From contig JALJCS010000010.1 in NCBI GenBank assembly GCA_023055355.1, forward strand, positions 25,993,001 to 26,057,000: a DNA stretch of 64,000 bases, read 5' to 3'. The position numbers and the translations under genes are program-made. This DNA is from Agelaius tricolor. Taxonomy: Eukaryota; Chordata; Aves; Passeriformes; Icteridae. Shown here piece by piece: positions 10,023-24,896 of the stretch (position 1 is the first letter of the stretch; each line of letters opens with the position of its first letter). Under the pieces are notes generated by a model that did not search any database, had not been told where the DNA came from, and saw nothing but the letters and a program-made list of their open reading frames with translations.

Positions 10023-13000
10023 CACGGGCACATGAAAATCCGCTCTGCGCTCAACCTAAAAGGGAATTTCCACGCGATAAATCCAGGCACATCTTGGGTT
10101 AGGGAATACTCGGAAAATTCCACTGGTATTTCATAGAATCTTTGTCACAACTTGTCTTTTCAGGCAATCTTACTGACGAGAGTAATGTTTTATTAGTGGA
10201 AATGTGTGAAAATAGTAATTTTTACCTAAAACACTATTATTTATTGTTCTACTAAATATAAAATCTGTGACATCAAACTGATCTTTAAGACCACATAGAC
10301 AACTTTCACAGTATGCAAGTTTAATAGGAGATCTAGAATCTGATGGGTTTAGGGGAAAAACTAACAATAGATTAATTTCTCAGATATTCATTTCCTTCTA
10401 AGTTATGAAAAGAAATGAAGCAATAGAGGAACAGTAAATAAAATATCTGAACAGAATTGTCTCTAAGTAAAGCATTTGTTCAAATTTCCCAGGAGGCAGG
10501 TTTTGGAACTAGCAGTGAGAGTATTGAGGTCAAAGGTCAATGAAGTCGGTCCCACCAACTCCTATTGTTTTATGAGAAAATAGATAAGAAAGTTATAATA
10601 TCTAAGAGACTTAAAAATAATATACTTCTGTTGCAAACAGCCAGCAGAGCTTTAACCACAAATTTCTGCTTGAAGCTTTAACTTCTGTTTGAGCTGTACC
10701 AGACCATTCAGGTGATCTCAGGGGCTCTTTCAAGCTGAATGGTTGTGTGATTCTGATTCAAAACCTTTTTCTTCTACTTTTTTTTTTTTTTCTTCACATC
10801 CACTTTTGATTATGTCAGTGTAATTGATTGCCTTGCTCACATCGATGGCCTAACCTCATCTGAATTACAGTTTTTGTCTGGGAAATAAAGCTGGCTATAC
10901 TGATACAAAAGCAGTGCTATAGCCAGTGCACTGTTAGTCCTCCTCATGATCCCACATAGAAATTATGGGACTATATATGTAAATGTGTACTCAGCTGGGC
11001 TAAATTGGATGAGTGAGAGGTCCTTTCTTAAGATCAGCAGTGAATCAATCACACCAATATCTCTAACTAGTCACATCAGCACTGTAACCTGGTTGTTTTC
11101 CACTGATAAACAGAAATTCACAAATCCATTTTCCTCTCTCTGTTGAATAGTTAAAAGAATTGAAGAAGTCACACATTTAAGTGCTGTGAGACGGTTGTAG
11201 GTACTTTTCTGAACCCATAGTGAAACCCATGACTGTATTTCCTGTGTTGTCAGCATTAAGTGATAAGCTTTTAAATTCTGGTTTCTTTAGAAAATGTGAG
11301 AAGACTGCAGTTTGCTTTCCATATGTATTGACTATCAATTGCCATTAGATCCCAACCCATTATCTGCCCTTTGGTTTTCTTAGTAAGTGAAAACACATGT
11401 TGTGGTACTGACTTCCCCTCATGCTCTTAGGTTTCTTTGACAGAGACTGCCTGAATATGAGGTAGTGTGGAAAGATGCTGATGTTTCCTTTGACACAAGA
11501 AGTTTGTTCCACTCTTCTTCATTAGCCATACAAAATCAGAGTGAGTGAGGAATAGGAAGACAGAACCAGGATATTGGTTCAGCAATCAGTCCTGGCTGCT
11601 GAGTGATGCTGGAAACAAGGGAAATGTTTTGTGATCACACTCACAGCAAAGGCAGAGCCCTGCAGAAACAGCTGTAGCAAACTGTTACATGAAGCCTACA
11701 GCTTTGTCCCTGTCTCTCCAGCTGTCTTCCCTAATGCTTAATTTGTTGTCAATTGTCTGGAAAGGAAAAAGCTATTACAAATATTCTTGCCTCATTGATC
11801 CTTGAAAGAAGATAGTCAAAGTAATTCCCTCATTCCTAAAAAAGTTTTTCCTCCTGACTTTTAGTGGTTACCTGGTTAAAACCTTGATCTCCTTTTTCAA
11901 TATAAACATCAACACAAAACCACAATATACAGCATATTCATTCAGGATACCACAGAAGTATGAATAAACTTTCAACTCTGAGCAGGTTATATGCCAGGCT
12001 TAAAAACTTCAGCCACTCAGTTCTTTCAGTAAAGTGTCCAATATTCCTTGCACTCTCAGATAACTCTTCTGGGAGATTGAGTGCCTCCTACTTGTGAGCC
12101 AATCCAGCTACAGGCAATATATCTCTCCCTTCCATCTGTGGATAAACACAAATTAAAAATGCATCACAGGAAAAATGCATCCTATTTGCCTCCATTTAGA
12201 GGAGGAAAAAAATTTCTGTAATCCCATATCATCCTCCAAAATAATTGTATTTGGCTTGACCTAGGCTTTTCTTTTAGAGGTGTGCTGTGATATGTGGGGA
12301 GCATCAGTGACCTAAGAGACTAATTTGGTGCCCAAAGTACATATTTGTTGGGTACATTTAAAAAAGATTATAGCAAAAATACTCCATAAATAAAGTGGGA
12401 CAATAAAGTAGAATCATATAAATGATTATAAGTAATAACAATCCAGGTAAAGTTAACAGTGTGAGTGTAGAAAATATCTAGTTCTGTAACATCTGGAAGA
12501 ATGTTAATTTTGCAGGAGTGATGCCTGGCTATAATTTTATATTTGTTACTGGACATTTAGACATACATATTCTTTCTTTGGCAATGGGGATATGACTTGG
12601 AGGAGCAAGTGATCTGAGTATGAAAACCAGAAATCTTCAGGGCCAGAGGAAGCACAGCTGAAGAAATAATCTACCTTCCACTGTATAGAAACAGCTAATA
12701 GATCAGTATTCACCATCTCTTGTACTTATATTATCCATGTAGAATATTTATGGACATACAGGTGGAAGCAAATCATCCAAACTAAAAATGTAGTCAGTGT
12801 TAACACTATTACTGTAGAATAAGAAGCTTATGTATGTAAATTATCAATGTTAAACATTTTAGTGCCAGAAGTGGGGAAGATATCTCTTGCTTTTTCATTT
12901 GAGACCTTTAGAGCTCTGGTGTTATGTTTTTTCATTCTGTTCAAGGCATCCTTCCTGATGTCTGGGGAACATCACTGTGAGCCACAGCAGTTGTACAATA

Positions 13001-13039
13001 GAGAGATTCAGATCTCTGGCATCAAACTTGACATGTCAA

Positions 13040-13545
13040 AACAAAGAAGGCAAGCCCAGAGGTCACCAGGTCTCTTCTTCTGCCACAAGGCTGGATCAGA
13101 GATTTCTCTGCCCATCCTGCCAGGAACCTGCTCTTGAAGACCTCCAGCCTTTCCATGTGGCATTCCATGTCCTGCAGCCCTGAGGGCATCAGTGGCCCTA
13201 ATGGTTCTGCCCAGCCATCCTTGAAGAGCCCTCATGCCTGCCCTTGGGCCAGGGACTTTTATTCCAGCCCAGCCCAGGGCCATCAGTCCCTGCCCCAGCA
13301 ATGCCATAGGGTGCCAGGCTCAAGCGACAGCCAGGCCTTGCTTGGCCATGTGCCTTCCTGATCCCAGGCTGCTGGCTGCCTCTTGGCTTGGCCTTGCATC
13401 TGCTGCATCACCAGAATAATGCTGTCTGGAGCTGTCTGGAGCTGCCTGCCCTGATTCCTTGCTCAGGGCAGTGGGATGGGCCCTGGGTGGGGGTCTCTGC
13501 CCTGCCAGTTGTGGAACTGGACGTGACTCCTGGCATCCAACACTG
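13040..13545. repeat. GC-rich block, possibly an unclassified retroelement
   Basis: About 500 bp of C- and G-rich sequence in AT-rich surroundings, containing short tandem units (CTGTCTGGAG twice near 13420-13442). It has open frames on both strands, as expected from base composition, and none resembles a known protein. It adjoins an old CR1 copy. I cannot name it. Confidence 0.35.
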
Positions 13546-13554
13546 AGGGAGCAG

Positions 13555-13960
13555 CTGGCCCTTGTGCACTTGGAGTTACCATCCTCCTGAGAAATCTGTT
13601 GCAATGCTTCACTGTGAAGAAGTTTGTCCTGCTCCTGTCTTAAATCTTCCCTGATGGATTCAAACTTACTGTTTTATTTTTTATTCTTCCTGAACTTGGA
13701 GAGGGTAATTTCCCTTTCTTCTTTGCAGTAGTGTTTTGAAGATTTGAAGGTAATTGCTATGTTGTACTCCCTTTTCTGTGCTAAACATCCTGAAATTGCT
13801 CAATCCTGCCTACGTGTTGTGTTTCATAAACTTTAGTTACTCTAATCTGAAAACTTCAGCTGATACACATCTTTCTTGAAATATAATGCCCAAAATGGGA
13901 CAAAACACTTCAGCTGAGACCTTACCAATGCTGAGAATAACAGGAGGATTACATCATCTG
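13555..13960 (-). mobile_element. Old CR1 LINE fragment, minus orientation
   Basis: In order there are degenerate matches to GTTCCAATGCTT, CAGTGAAGAA, AAATCTTCCCTG, and the segment where CR1 reads GCAGTACTCCAGGTGGGGTCTCAC (here ACACTTCAGCTGAGACCTTAC). It is heavily mutated with internal deletions. Confidence 0.65.
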
Positions 13961-16900
13961 CCTATAAATGTTACCCCTGTTTATATTTCTCAGTACAATG
14001 TTTTTCTCTTTTGCAACAGCAGAGTGTTGTCAACTAATGCTGAACTTGAATTTCATGATAGTCCTCAAAACTTTGTGCAACAGCATAAGAAATCCAGTTA
14101 TGTTGTCTATATTGCTGCTGAATTCTGAATCACTGTGGAATGTTGCACATTCCTGTATTAAACAGCTACCTTTTTTTCCACAAGGCTTTTCTAATTTGTT
14201 AAAATATGTTCAGGGAAGTTTTAATCTAGGTTTTGTCCTCTAGGTCCTCAGGATTTGAAACTGCTTCCTTTAATCTACCTACGTGTAGCAGCCAAAACAC
14301 AATTCATATATCAAATATTTTCCCTTCCTATCAGGAGAGTATTAATAATACAAACATTTAAATTACCATTTTTGGTTCAATATTAACATCACAGTACAAT
14401 GAATCAGTTCTGTCAGAAGATGTCATGAGAAAAATTCAGCGTATTACACTTTCTACACTGCTTGGTTATTCCAGGTTAGGCTTGCTGCTGCAGTGGATTG
14501 GCTTCAGAAGATGGCAGTGGGGTGATGAGGAAACAGATTCACTGCAAACCTGGTCATTAAATGTACATGCCTTGGTTATGTAATTTACATACATATATAC
14601 TATTCAATATTATTTTTGTAGGTTTGATAATTTCCCTGATGTATTGGAAATAAAGAAAGGTACCAGACTTCTCTGCCTGTGAAAATTATGAGCTTTGATT
14701 ATCCTTCTAGGAAATTAGATAAGACCTAGGCCAGATACCACCATCCATTTAAAATGGAGTCTCAGGTGGGCCCTATGCAATTGATGTAAATCCATACAAG
14801 TCCCTATTAATCAATACATTTACTACATTTACCTAAGCTATGAAGCTGACCTGTATTATTGGTTTAGCCACTGTGAGCTTTCTGAATCTGAGCTTATCAG
14901 AGCTCCAAATATTTTTACTCCTTTTGGACCTTAACCTCAAACATTTGAAATATTAGGGAATTTACTATTTATTTAATAGTAGGCATGTGATTCTTTCCTT
15001 TATAAACCACATAATAGTGCTGAAAATGTATCATTATCTTGAAACAATAAGGAAATGACTGAAATAAGCATATGTTAGATGTGTCTAGTTAGCACTGGGA
15101 CTCCATCAAAGGATGCAAGCAATGGCTTGAAGGCAAAGTGTTGTCTTTACCTTAAATTATTCAGTAGAATTAAAGAGCATTAAATCATTGATATCATCAT
15201 CATCTTCACCTTAATTATCTTCTCTGAGAAAAGCAATTATTGAAGTAAAATAGACTTTAGTCACAGGAAAGCATTTATTCTCTAAGCCCAGGTTCTCCTA
15301 AGCTGTTTTATGGGATGGGAATTATCCTTCAATTTTTCTCATCCAGCTCCATCACAGTCTTTACCTGGAAATTCTGGTTTTGATCTTCAATATATCAGTA
15401 TATCTCAGCTAAATCTCTCAAGCAATCATTTTTACTCCCACTTATCGAACAGCCATGCAGATCCTTCAGTGATATCCTGCCCATCATAGTTCCTGAAATA
15501 TTTGGGCAAATAATTAAAAAAATATTTCTCAGGATCTGTGTAATATCTCTTTTATGTAAAAAAATAAAATTAAAAAGTAAAAATCGCTGCCTACTATTTG
15601 TCCAGCCTGGTAATGAAAGTGATTGGAGATCTTTTCATATCTTATGACTCTTTGCTGTCTTATGAGAAATTAATTCAGTGGTCTCACTCTGCTTGCTAGT
15701 GAATATGTTAGCATAATTTGTGACTCCCACAGCAGAGAAGGCTGAAAATATAAAGACTTGAGAAAAGGTTTTCCTTTTCTAATAGAAATTATTGTGGATT
15801 ACCCCTGAGGGATTACCCCTGGCTGAAGCCAGGGAAGCTTGAACTGTTGTGTCTGTGCTTCTCCATATGGTGAGACATAAAGGAGCCATATATGAGAACT
15901 TCTCTAGGGCTACATTCTCTTGCCCAACAGCCTAAATTGCCAATATTGACTTTAAACTCAAATATTTTTGCAATAGTGGTTATGGTTATGTCATGGGACT
16001 CGTTTCATGCCTTGTGAGCTCTGTATGCCTTGCCTCAGGTGAACCAGGGCTCTCAGGGCTGAATTAGGCTAAGGTGACCCAATTTGTCGGTCATACAAAG
16101 GATGATCTGACGTCCAAAGACTGACCTGAATTTTGTGAAAAAATTGGATTTTTTTCCCGCCCTTATTTGACTTCTATCAGGATGTTGGATTTTCTCCCTT
16201 TCCTTCTCTTTGATTTGTTTTCCAGGGCTTATAACTTACTCACAGCTTCATTTTCAGTTTCACTCTCAGAGATGAAACTGATGGCCTTGGTCTTGGTATC
16301 CGTGTCAGAACACATAAAGAAGCTTTCTGATTTGCAGTAAGTGCTCAGTGTCTCCCGCTGGATTCCTCACTTTCACTCATAACTCTAATCCCTGGTCTGA
16401 GTCCAGTAGTTATCATCTCCCCTAGTTTATTTCCCTTTTTTTTTTTTTTTGCCTTTTTCTTGCACCAAAAATATCAGCTCTTGAGTTATGGTGGACCTGC
16501 CTTTACAAGGTTCAGTGCTGGTGTCTTGCTTCCTGTCCCACGTGGTCTCTTGCAGAGAGGAGTGTGACCTCTGCTCTCATGTTGTGAGTTTAGTGGGCAC
16601 TTCAGGAGGTGTGGGGTAGACATAGATTTGATTTATTGTTTGGATTGTGTTTCTGCACATGAACCACAGGATTAAACCGAAAAAACTATTTACAGTTGAG
16701 AAATTTATTAATCAACTTTCACTGTTCAATGTGATTAAGAGTGAAATGAATGGGGGAAAAAAGATGTTATCATAATCTCCCACCTGATTACTAATAGGCA
16801 AAATAGGACTTGGAAAGTGTTAGCTCAAAAACAGAAAACCAAAAAAACACTTCTGGAGGTGAATCTTAAATAACATCCAGCTGAAGTTGGCAGTACTTGT

Positions 16901-19900
16901 TTATGTGACTTTAATCTACAAATGAAATAGAAATGGTTATTTTATTTCTACATAAAAAGTCTGTTCCTGATGCATTTGTCTAAAATTGCATTTTGAGATA
17001 TCTTTGAAGGTCAGAAAATGCTGGGGAGTTAGCCTGCTGTTTATGGAAGTGAAACTCTCTTCCTTCAAGCAGTTCTTTTTTTTTTCCCACAGATGCAAAA
17101 AGCTAAATAGTGTTGCTAAATTGTTGCTCATCAAAGCATGAACTGGATATTGGGGTTAGCCAGCTGAAGTCAGTGCTGAGCTGGTTCAGGCTTGCTGAGG
17201 ATTCTTGATGAAGTTCTCATCATCAACATCTTTTTTCCCCCATTCATTTCACTCTCATGCTCAGTTATGTGTTCCCCTATGTAACTGTTTCAAGTTGTGA
17301 ATAGGCTTCATATGTCCAGAGAGATTTGTTACTAACCAATTAGCATTAATAATATTACTTTCTCTTTCTTGTTGATGTCAGAGCTAGCTTTTGTACTTAA
17401 AAATTGTGGGAAGAGGATGGGCATCTTAATTACTGAGGGCTGGATCATGCTGCCTTGTAGGAAACTCTGTGGGAGGAATACAAAAGAAAGCAAGATTCCT
17501 CCATCAAAAAAAAAAAAATAGTAGAAGGCCAACCTCTTCTTCCCCCTGCACAGAAGACACAGGGAACACTGTCTCTAACACTTGTAAACAATTTGCAGGA
17601 GACAGGCATCGGCAGCACTTGGACTTCATGCTCTTCAGGTTGGCAAAACACTGCTTAAAGAAAAGGGCACAGGAGCTTGGTATAAATTAAAACCAGAACA
17701 CTGCTTTTACCTCTTTTATTGACTCCCCATAGCACCTGGGAAATGAACAGCTATCTCTGGGCTTCCTCACCTTCAGGATTCACAGAAACCATCTGAGGAT
17801 CTTCTGATAACACTCACCCTGACTGCACACAAATAATTGTTTTAATTTAGATATACATATTTGTTTTTAAACTTACTGCTATCTAAATTGGCATCAACAG
17901 GCAGGTAATTTTAAATCATATTTTTTGTGTTCTACTAGGTCAGAATATAATGATAAAACCATCATGTTTAATTCTGTTTCTCCTCTGAAGATATTTTGTG
18001 CAAATGCAGTAGAACATGGGCACATTAACTTTCTGTTGTGGATTGCTAAGAGCAGAAGTAAAGCTTGTAGGGAATGAACGAAATCAATTGGAGAAACTGC
18101 ACATATAGATACTTAGTCCTTGAGAGAATTAAACTAAGCAGTTTTTATTGGAGTTTGATTAAATAATAGGTGATTTTTGTTGTGATACATATTTACATGC
18201 TATTACTCTTTGCCATAAATTCTTACTATGTACAATAGTTCATAAACCTTGTTTAATAGGAATGTCTTTAATTAACATCAAAAGAGAGAAGAATTCTTGG
18301 TTTAGCATAGCCTGGGCAATTTCATGATAAAAACAAAAGATAATTATCTTGTTAAATTTAATGAGTGGATCCAGAGAGAGCTGGATGATGTGGTGACCAC
18401 ATCACCACTGATGGAAGCAAATCACAGGAGGTTACTATGCATGTGCACACTGTGGCTGCTCAGAAAACTGCCTGCACTCCTTCCTCCCCCAGTTTGCTCC
18501 TAATTGTTCATCCTTTAATCCATGTTTTGATAAGAAGGTGAGCAGAAAAGAGAGGCTGATCAGTCCTTCATGGGTTGGAGCACCAGGATTATTTGACAAA
18601 CACAAAACTAAAAGCCAACAGCCCTGTCAGCTGGCAGGCTGTGTTTGCATCCGGGCTTTCGGAAAGAACCGAGTCTGTGAGAGATGTGAAAAATGACAAT
18701 GAAGAGGAGCTTGCTGGTTTTGTATCATCATATCCTTGTAGAGAGGGGAAACATGAATGTTTATAATTTCCCTAATTGTAGCCATAGCCAAGGGAAACAA
18801 TAGCCTTGCACACCAGCCTTACATATATTGTCTGCTCTTGGACTGTAGCAGAGTGCAGTATGTATGCAGGTGGAGGGGTTTGAATGCTGAATACATTTTG
18901 AAATTCACATATTTGTGTTCTCATGTCAAGGATACATCTTTCATCAAGCCTGGGAAGTCAAAATCAATTATTTACTGTAAGTACCTTGTTTGATCTTGGT
19001 TTTTCAACATCCAATCTGACAATCCAAGGACAGCAAAATTAAGTAGGGTATGTCTTTCAGGCAGCAAATTTTTAGTTCCCTAATTCTCTGGTGCAGGTGG
19101 GATGACATAGGAATGCCATGTGGCCATGGCTGAAGCAAAGTGTGCTGTCACTCATCCTAAATGACCCCTGAGCCTTTCCAGCCACCTGCTACTCTGACAC
19201 TTGGCAGGAAAAGAAAAAGGACAGTTATGACCTGGTTGCTGGATTTTCTTACTTCATGGCCCCTAGGCTTACATGAGTGGCAGGAGGAAGCCTGTTCATC
19301 ACAGTGTATTTGGATCCCATCAGTCATTCTTCCACTCTGGTTCTCTTGTAAACCCCATGCTTCAAAGAGAAACAGAAAATAAAGCAGTCAGGGCAGTTTT
19401 CTCTCTCCTCTCTCCATGACCCAGCCAGTATCCAGCAGAGATGCTGCTACAACAGGGAAGGAACGCTGGCTTGCCCACCCTTGGATGTACCATGCAGCTG
19501 CTTCCATCCTTGCTGGAGAAGAGGAAGAAGAGGTATTGTGGGATGGGTTGCCAGCTACAGCAATAGCAACTGATCCCATCAAAAGCCTCCATGTTTTCAA
19601 CTCTTCATCAACTACACATTTTCTTAAGTCAAATTGGCACCATAGGAACTACAGGCCATCAGCAGGTAAAGGCACAGCACCTCTGACATGCTGGTGTGTA
19701 AACATGTTTGCTTTCTGGCCTTGGCTTTGAAAGTTTGGAATCAAAGAATGAAGGGTCACTGGGACATGGAAGAAGGAGGTTCATTGAACAAGCTGTGAGT
19801 AAAAGATGACATTCTCACCAGTTCTGTGAATCCAGCTCACACTTGCAACCTCTCCCTTGCCCTTCAGTCTCTCCTTTCTTCTGCCATCTGTGGATTTCTC

Positions 19901-21600
19901 ACTCCCCACATCTGTATCACTCTACATCAGGAAGGAGACTGCAGCATACTATTGCATCTGTCCAGATGTTTCCAGGAACAGAAGAGACCCATGTTCAGGC
20001 TGTGTGACAAAGGCCACTGGCAAATGTTACATTCCTGACTCCTTTTCTCTTAATGTGCATCTTGGTCAATCCCCTGCCCACCATCAAAACCTGCCAGTTT
20101 GGATAAACGTCTCCTGTTTTGGTCTATTTTAACCAGTATATTTTGGCATTGCAAATGTAAAGAGACCAGAGAATTGCAAAGAGCAGAACATAATGAAAGA
20201 AGGAGGTGCTGTGTACATTTGTACATAATTTTACCTAAAACCAAAATCAGCAAAATATTTAAAGCATCTGAATTTTGCTTTGACTTTTAATTCCTTTGGC
20301 TCTTTACGATATAACTGGAACTCTCCTAATACTGCATCAGTATACTGTAAAGTGGCAAGTCCAAATCCATTTTATAGAATCCATACTGAAAATAAGAAAA
20401 TAAGATTAAAGATGAAGTTTTTGACTTCTGGGCTTTATCAGTCTCTAGGAAAAAAATTTACATCAGCTGCAGAGGAACTGGGCAGCAAGAGCACATAGAT
20501 GAATTAAGATGAAAGCAATTGAGAAAGAAGAGGAGGGGGTGAATGAGGCAAAAAAGCATGGAGGAGGTATGAAAGGGTCAGATGGCTTACTTGGAAAGTA
20601 AAAAAAAAGGATCAAAGGGTAGAAAGCCAAGTAGCAGAAGAAAGAATTATAATTTTCAGCAAACTAGAATAGAGGAGTCTTCATGGTGCACGGTTGGAAA
20701 AGGAAACTGAAAGGTACTAAACCAAAAAATTATAGTGAGATAGAACTTGTGGGGGAAACAGCAGAGAAGAGCAAATAAAAGTGTCTGCTAAATGGAGAAG
20801 CATTCTGTCATTTGTATCAAGGGATGGTGGCATAAGAACAGTAATAGCTTCAGCTGTTCAGGGAGAGGTGTTGGAAATCCTTTTGCAGTGGTGCAAAGAG
20901 AAATGTATTTTCCATATTACTTTCAGCTGAGGCACTTCAGCAAGCTGGTGGAAGCAATTAGCACAGCTGATTGGTGCAGCATTCTTTGGATACCGGTCTG
21001 CTTGGCCCCGTTTTGGCTAACACATGGTACTTACAAACATTTCTTTTAAAGCATTAAGTTACAAATCAAGAAACTAATGAGGGACTTATAAATATGATCC
21101 TGCTTTTAAGGACCAGTCTGGTGGCAGAGGCTGAATAATGACCTTCATGGGGGAATGGACTGACCTTCAGGAAGGTTATCAGGTGGGAATTGGAGAAAAT
21201 AAGAGAGACTTTTCTCATTTTCTGGCTCTAGTTTTTTTTTCTGTGTCAGCTTTTGTTGCAGTCTGTGTAGGTGGTGGAGAGATTTGAGCTCTTTATCATG
21301 GAGCCTGCAGAGGAATCTATAATTTCCTTAGATTCTCTGTGGATTTATGCTGAAAATGATGCAGCAAAATCACTTGCTATGCATATGGGTTTTTTTGCTT
21401 ATGCTTTTTCCTTCCTACTGTATTTTTTAGAGTTATTTCTCTGTTTCCTACTATGTGGCTATCTTTTTTGAGGGCTTTATTCTTGCATTGAGTTAAGAAA
21501 TGATCAAGATTTTTAGCACCTCTTCTAGATTTGGCTTGAGCCAAAACCACAGTAAAGCAACATAGGTTGTCCTCCCTCAAATTTCTATGATTGAAAAAAG

Positions 21601-21646
21601 ATAGACAGAAAAGTCAGACATAGACAGAAAAGTCAGACATAGACAC
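21601..21646. repeat. 19-bp tandem repeat, about 2.4 copies
   Basis: The unit ATAGACAGAAAAGTCAGAC occupies 21601-21619 and 21620-21638 without mismatch, followed by a partial third copy. Confidence 0.95.
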
Positions 21647-24600
21647 AGTGTTTTCCCTGGAGATGGAGAAAAGAAGGATTGTGTCAAGAGAGAAAATGTA
21701 TTGTTTTAAAAACCTCTTTTCACTAAATCCTAATTACTGGTGGGATTACAGCCTATTTTCAATAAACTGAATAACAATATTAACATTTGCAGTTTTAGTG
21801 ACATTAATGTAAATGGCAGAACACCTCAGCTCACCCTTTCTCCTTACAGTTTTGTCCACTAACAAGGGAAATATGTATGGGTTGATACATCAGCAGAGAA
21901 TATACTGAATTTAAATAGCAATAAAATGGAAGGAACTGATGTGCATATGCATTAGGTGTTATCCCCTTCCAGTGACAATTGTAATGATGTTTACCTGATG
22001 GGCATCTCAACAGATTGTCTTCTAATCTATAGAAGACTTGTACCTGCATGTGTGTGTGTAGCACAAAGGAAGTCAAAGAGAACAATATCACAAACCCCAA
22101 AAACTGAATTGGTTATTCAGTCTAATAAAAATAATAAGAAGACAAAATATTTAATGGATATACGTTAGCAGACTTTAAAAAAATGTCCATTGCCTTGCAA
22201 AGAACCTGTTAACTTTGTCCTTTTGACCCCTTTTTGTGCTCACCTCCAGTTGTCCTGTCTCAAATCATGAGGTCACCTGTGCAGATGCATTAATGAACAA
22301 GAGTTCTGAAATGGGTCCTGCTTAAACAGAATTAGGAGTAAAAAAAGGTACATGGAAACTTGTCTCATTTTGTAGTGAGCTATTGCTGCTGTAGCAACTT
22401 TCTCTAGCATGTTGATGTAGGTGTGTGGCAAGTGAGGCTGAGCATGAAAAAGCCAAGGCTTCACATCACCTTCTGCATGGGAGGGAGCAGTAGCTGGTGA
22501 GTTTTAGCCCAAATGGAAGTGCTCTGCAGGAGTAATCTGAGGTTTAATCCTGCTGCATCAATGACACCTTTGGTGCTGCCATCTTGCAATCAGGGCTTAA
22601 GCCTGTGACCTTACCCCACAGGTTTTGTGTATTGGGCATGACAGTTTGCAAATAGGATATGGTGTTTTCAACTCCCTGCTTTACAGTGTATTTTTCTGAA
22701 GCTCAGGTGTCTCTACAGCCCCACATTTTGCCCAGTATGATTCTTTCTTGCTCAGTTTCAAAACTCTACAGTTCAGACAGAATTTTCTTGCCCTTCCATG
22801 CTGAGGGAGGAAAGAATTTCTGGGATAGTGGAGAGGACAAGTGGGGTTAAAGTGCCACTTTGTCTATTTCCCAAATTAGCCACAGGGCCCAATTTAGTAG
22901 ATGTCATTGTAAATGAACAAATTAGACTGACATCGTTCAGACTGATTCTGACAAATCAGACTGACATCATGCTATTTTAATGTAAGTATGCTTCAGAAGG
23001 ACTCTAGAGTTTTTCTTTGATAAATATAAGAAGAAACGCAATATGACTGCAAACTTTTCAGTGAAAATAAAATCTTGCCTTTTGTGATCCTGAAGAGTAT
23101 TGTAGTGAAAGTGCTGATTTGGGCACCTATCATAAATCCTTTAAGTTCAGAAAGCCTATCTCCTTCCTTTGCCTAAACGAGATGAAATCAAATAAGGTTA
23201 TTTTTAAAGTTTTGTATTATACCTAAATTACAATTCCCTGGAAAAAAGATCAGGGCTTGGAATAAGGCACAAGGGAAGAGGTAGACCAAGGTGGTGCCTG
23301 GGGTGCCACAAGTTGCTGTGGGGCCAGTGGGAGGTGGAGGCAGTGCTGGGAGAGGAGCCCTGGGGTGCCCTGGAACAGAGCTGGTGTAGCAGCAGAGAGG
23401 AAAACCACCTCAGTGGCCTTCAGTGCTAGCAAGGGAAGAGGCTGGGGTCTAATACTGACCTAATTATCAGACAGCTCTTGCTGTATAGCAGTTGGCTAAT
23501 CAGGAAGGCTGCTAAATCACAGCTTTACTGTAGAGAAAGAGCTGATGTATTTGAGTACAAAGTGAAACTAGAGAATTGTGTAATTATGTTGTTACAAAGC
23601 TGTACTTCTTTTGTTTGCCCTGTGTTATTTGTTGCTTTTCTGTTTTGGATCATTGGAAAATGAGAGCCTGATTGTTCTTTTGGCCTTGGAAACATTCCTG
23701 CCCAAAGACCCTTTGTGTGAGTCCATCCCCAGGGGTCTAAGATGGGCTCCTCCCATCACCTACTGACCCTGGCAAAAGAAGCAGTGTCTTCTCCTGTGAA
23801 GCAGCTTTTGCTGTACAAATAACAACATAATGACCATGGGAGGAAATGAGTTGGCAGTGAAAGTTGGGAGGAAACTACTGTTGATTAGTTTAGCAGCCAG
23901 AGCCTGTTTTTTTCACCTTTTGCTTTGATAAAAGTGTTTGGATTCCTTACACCAAATAGAAGCATTATAAAGACAAGTTGTCAGTAGCATAACTCTGCCC
24001 ACACCATGCAAGCACCATTTATTATGTATATGGGGGAAAGCTGTGAAAACATAGGTAATCTGCATATCCACAAGTTATGTACTGTGCTTGATGAGTCTGC
24101 ATCAAGCCTTTAAAGGAGCTCTTCCTAAGGGAAAAGCAAGGGAAGCAAGTATGCCAATGAGGGATAAGTTCTTTATTGATTGAATTGGCTTAGTTATTTA
24201 GTTTCACCCAGAGTCCATGAAAAGCTAGTAAAAATGTTGGATCAGCTTAACTGAAGGGTAACAAAACCATGAGAAGACACAGCCTTGATACACCATAGTA
24301 CTATTAATTAAACCAGCCATAATGACCAAATCAGAGTCCTGAAGTTTTCTCATACACCTGACCTGGAGATTTCTTTTCTTGTCACCAGAAGCTTCTTTGT
24401 ACCTGGGATTGCATTAAAATTACTGTTGGAGAACTATTTCTGGGTGATGAAAGGCTGTTGGTACCTCCCCAGCCGGCTGCAAAACAAACAAATGTAGGAT
24501 TCAGTCTTGCCAGAGCATTGCAGTTTTGCAGCTGGGATGATCAAACCTTAAGGTATAAGTAAAGCAAATAATAGAGCAAAACATTCTACATTTTAGATGA

Positions 24601-24896
24601 GATGGAATTACTGGTAAAAAACAGATATATTTTGGGGAATGTATACCTCTTTTTAGGGTAAATTATTTCAAAGGTCTAAAAGAAGAATTCTGCACCCAAA
24701 ATCATATTTGCTGCTTCCCACTTACACCTGGTAAACTAATAAAAGCTATTCCTTGCCTTTGCACACCATATCTCTTTTTGTGATAGCAGTGTGATTTAAG
24801 ATGCAGGATCTTTGCAATTTATCCTTTTTAGTTCCGCTCATCTTCGGTGATGTGGAGCAGCTGGAGTAGCCTGTTGCTGCTCGCCTCTAATCTACC

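Larger units (their letters stand above)
6901..24830. other. AT-rich intergenic DNA, no gene recognised
   Basis: About 18 kb with no ORF that looks like a conserved exon on either strand. It holds an (AATC)n microsatellite near 8875-8910, a GC-rich patch with a CTCF-like site near 10000, a GC-rich block plus an old CR1 at 13040-13960, and a 19-bp tandem repeat at 21601-21645. A GC-rich stretch of unknown origin lies at 23268-23430. ROPN1, expected here from human gene order, was not found. Confidence 0.7.

Noticed and set aside
13008..13604. Overlapping frames on both strands in a GC-rich block
   Set aside because: Explained by base composition next to a CR1 copy; Gly/Pro/Ala-rich peptides without family resemblance.
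18388..18405. Palindrome GATGTGGTGACCACATC
   Set aside because: Short, isolated, and of a length expected by chance in 64 kb.
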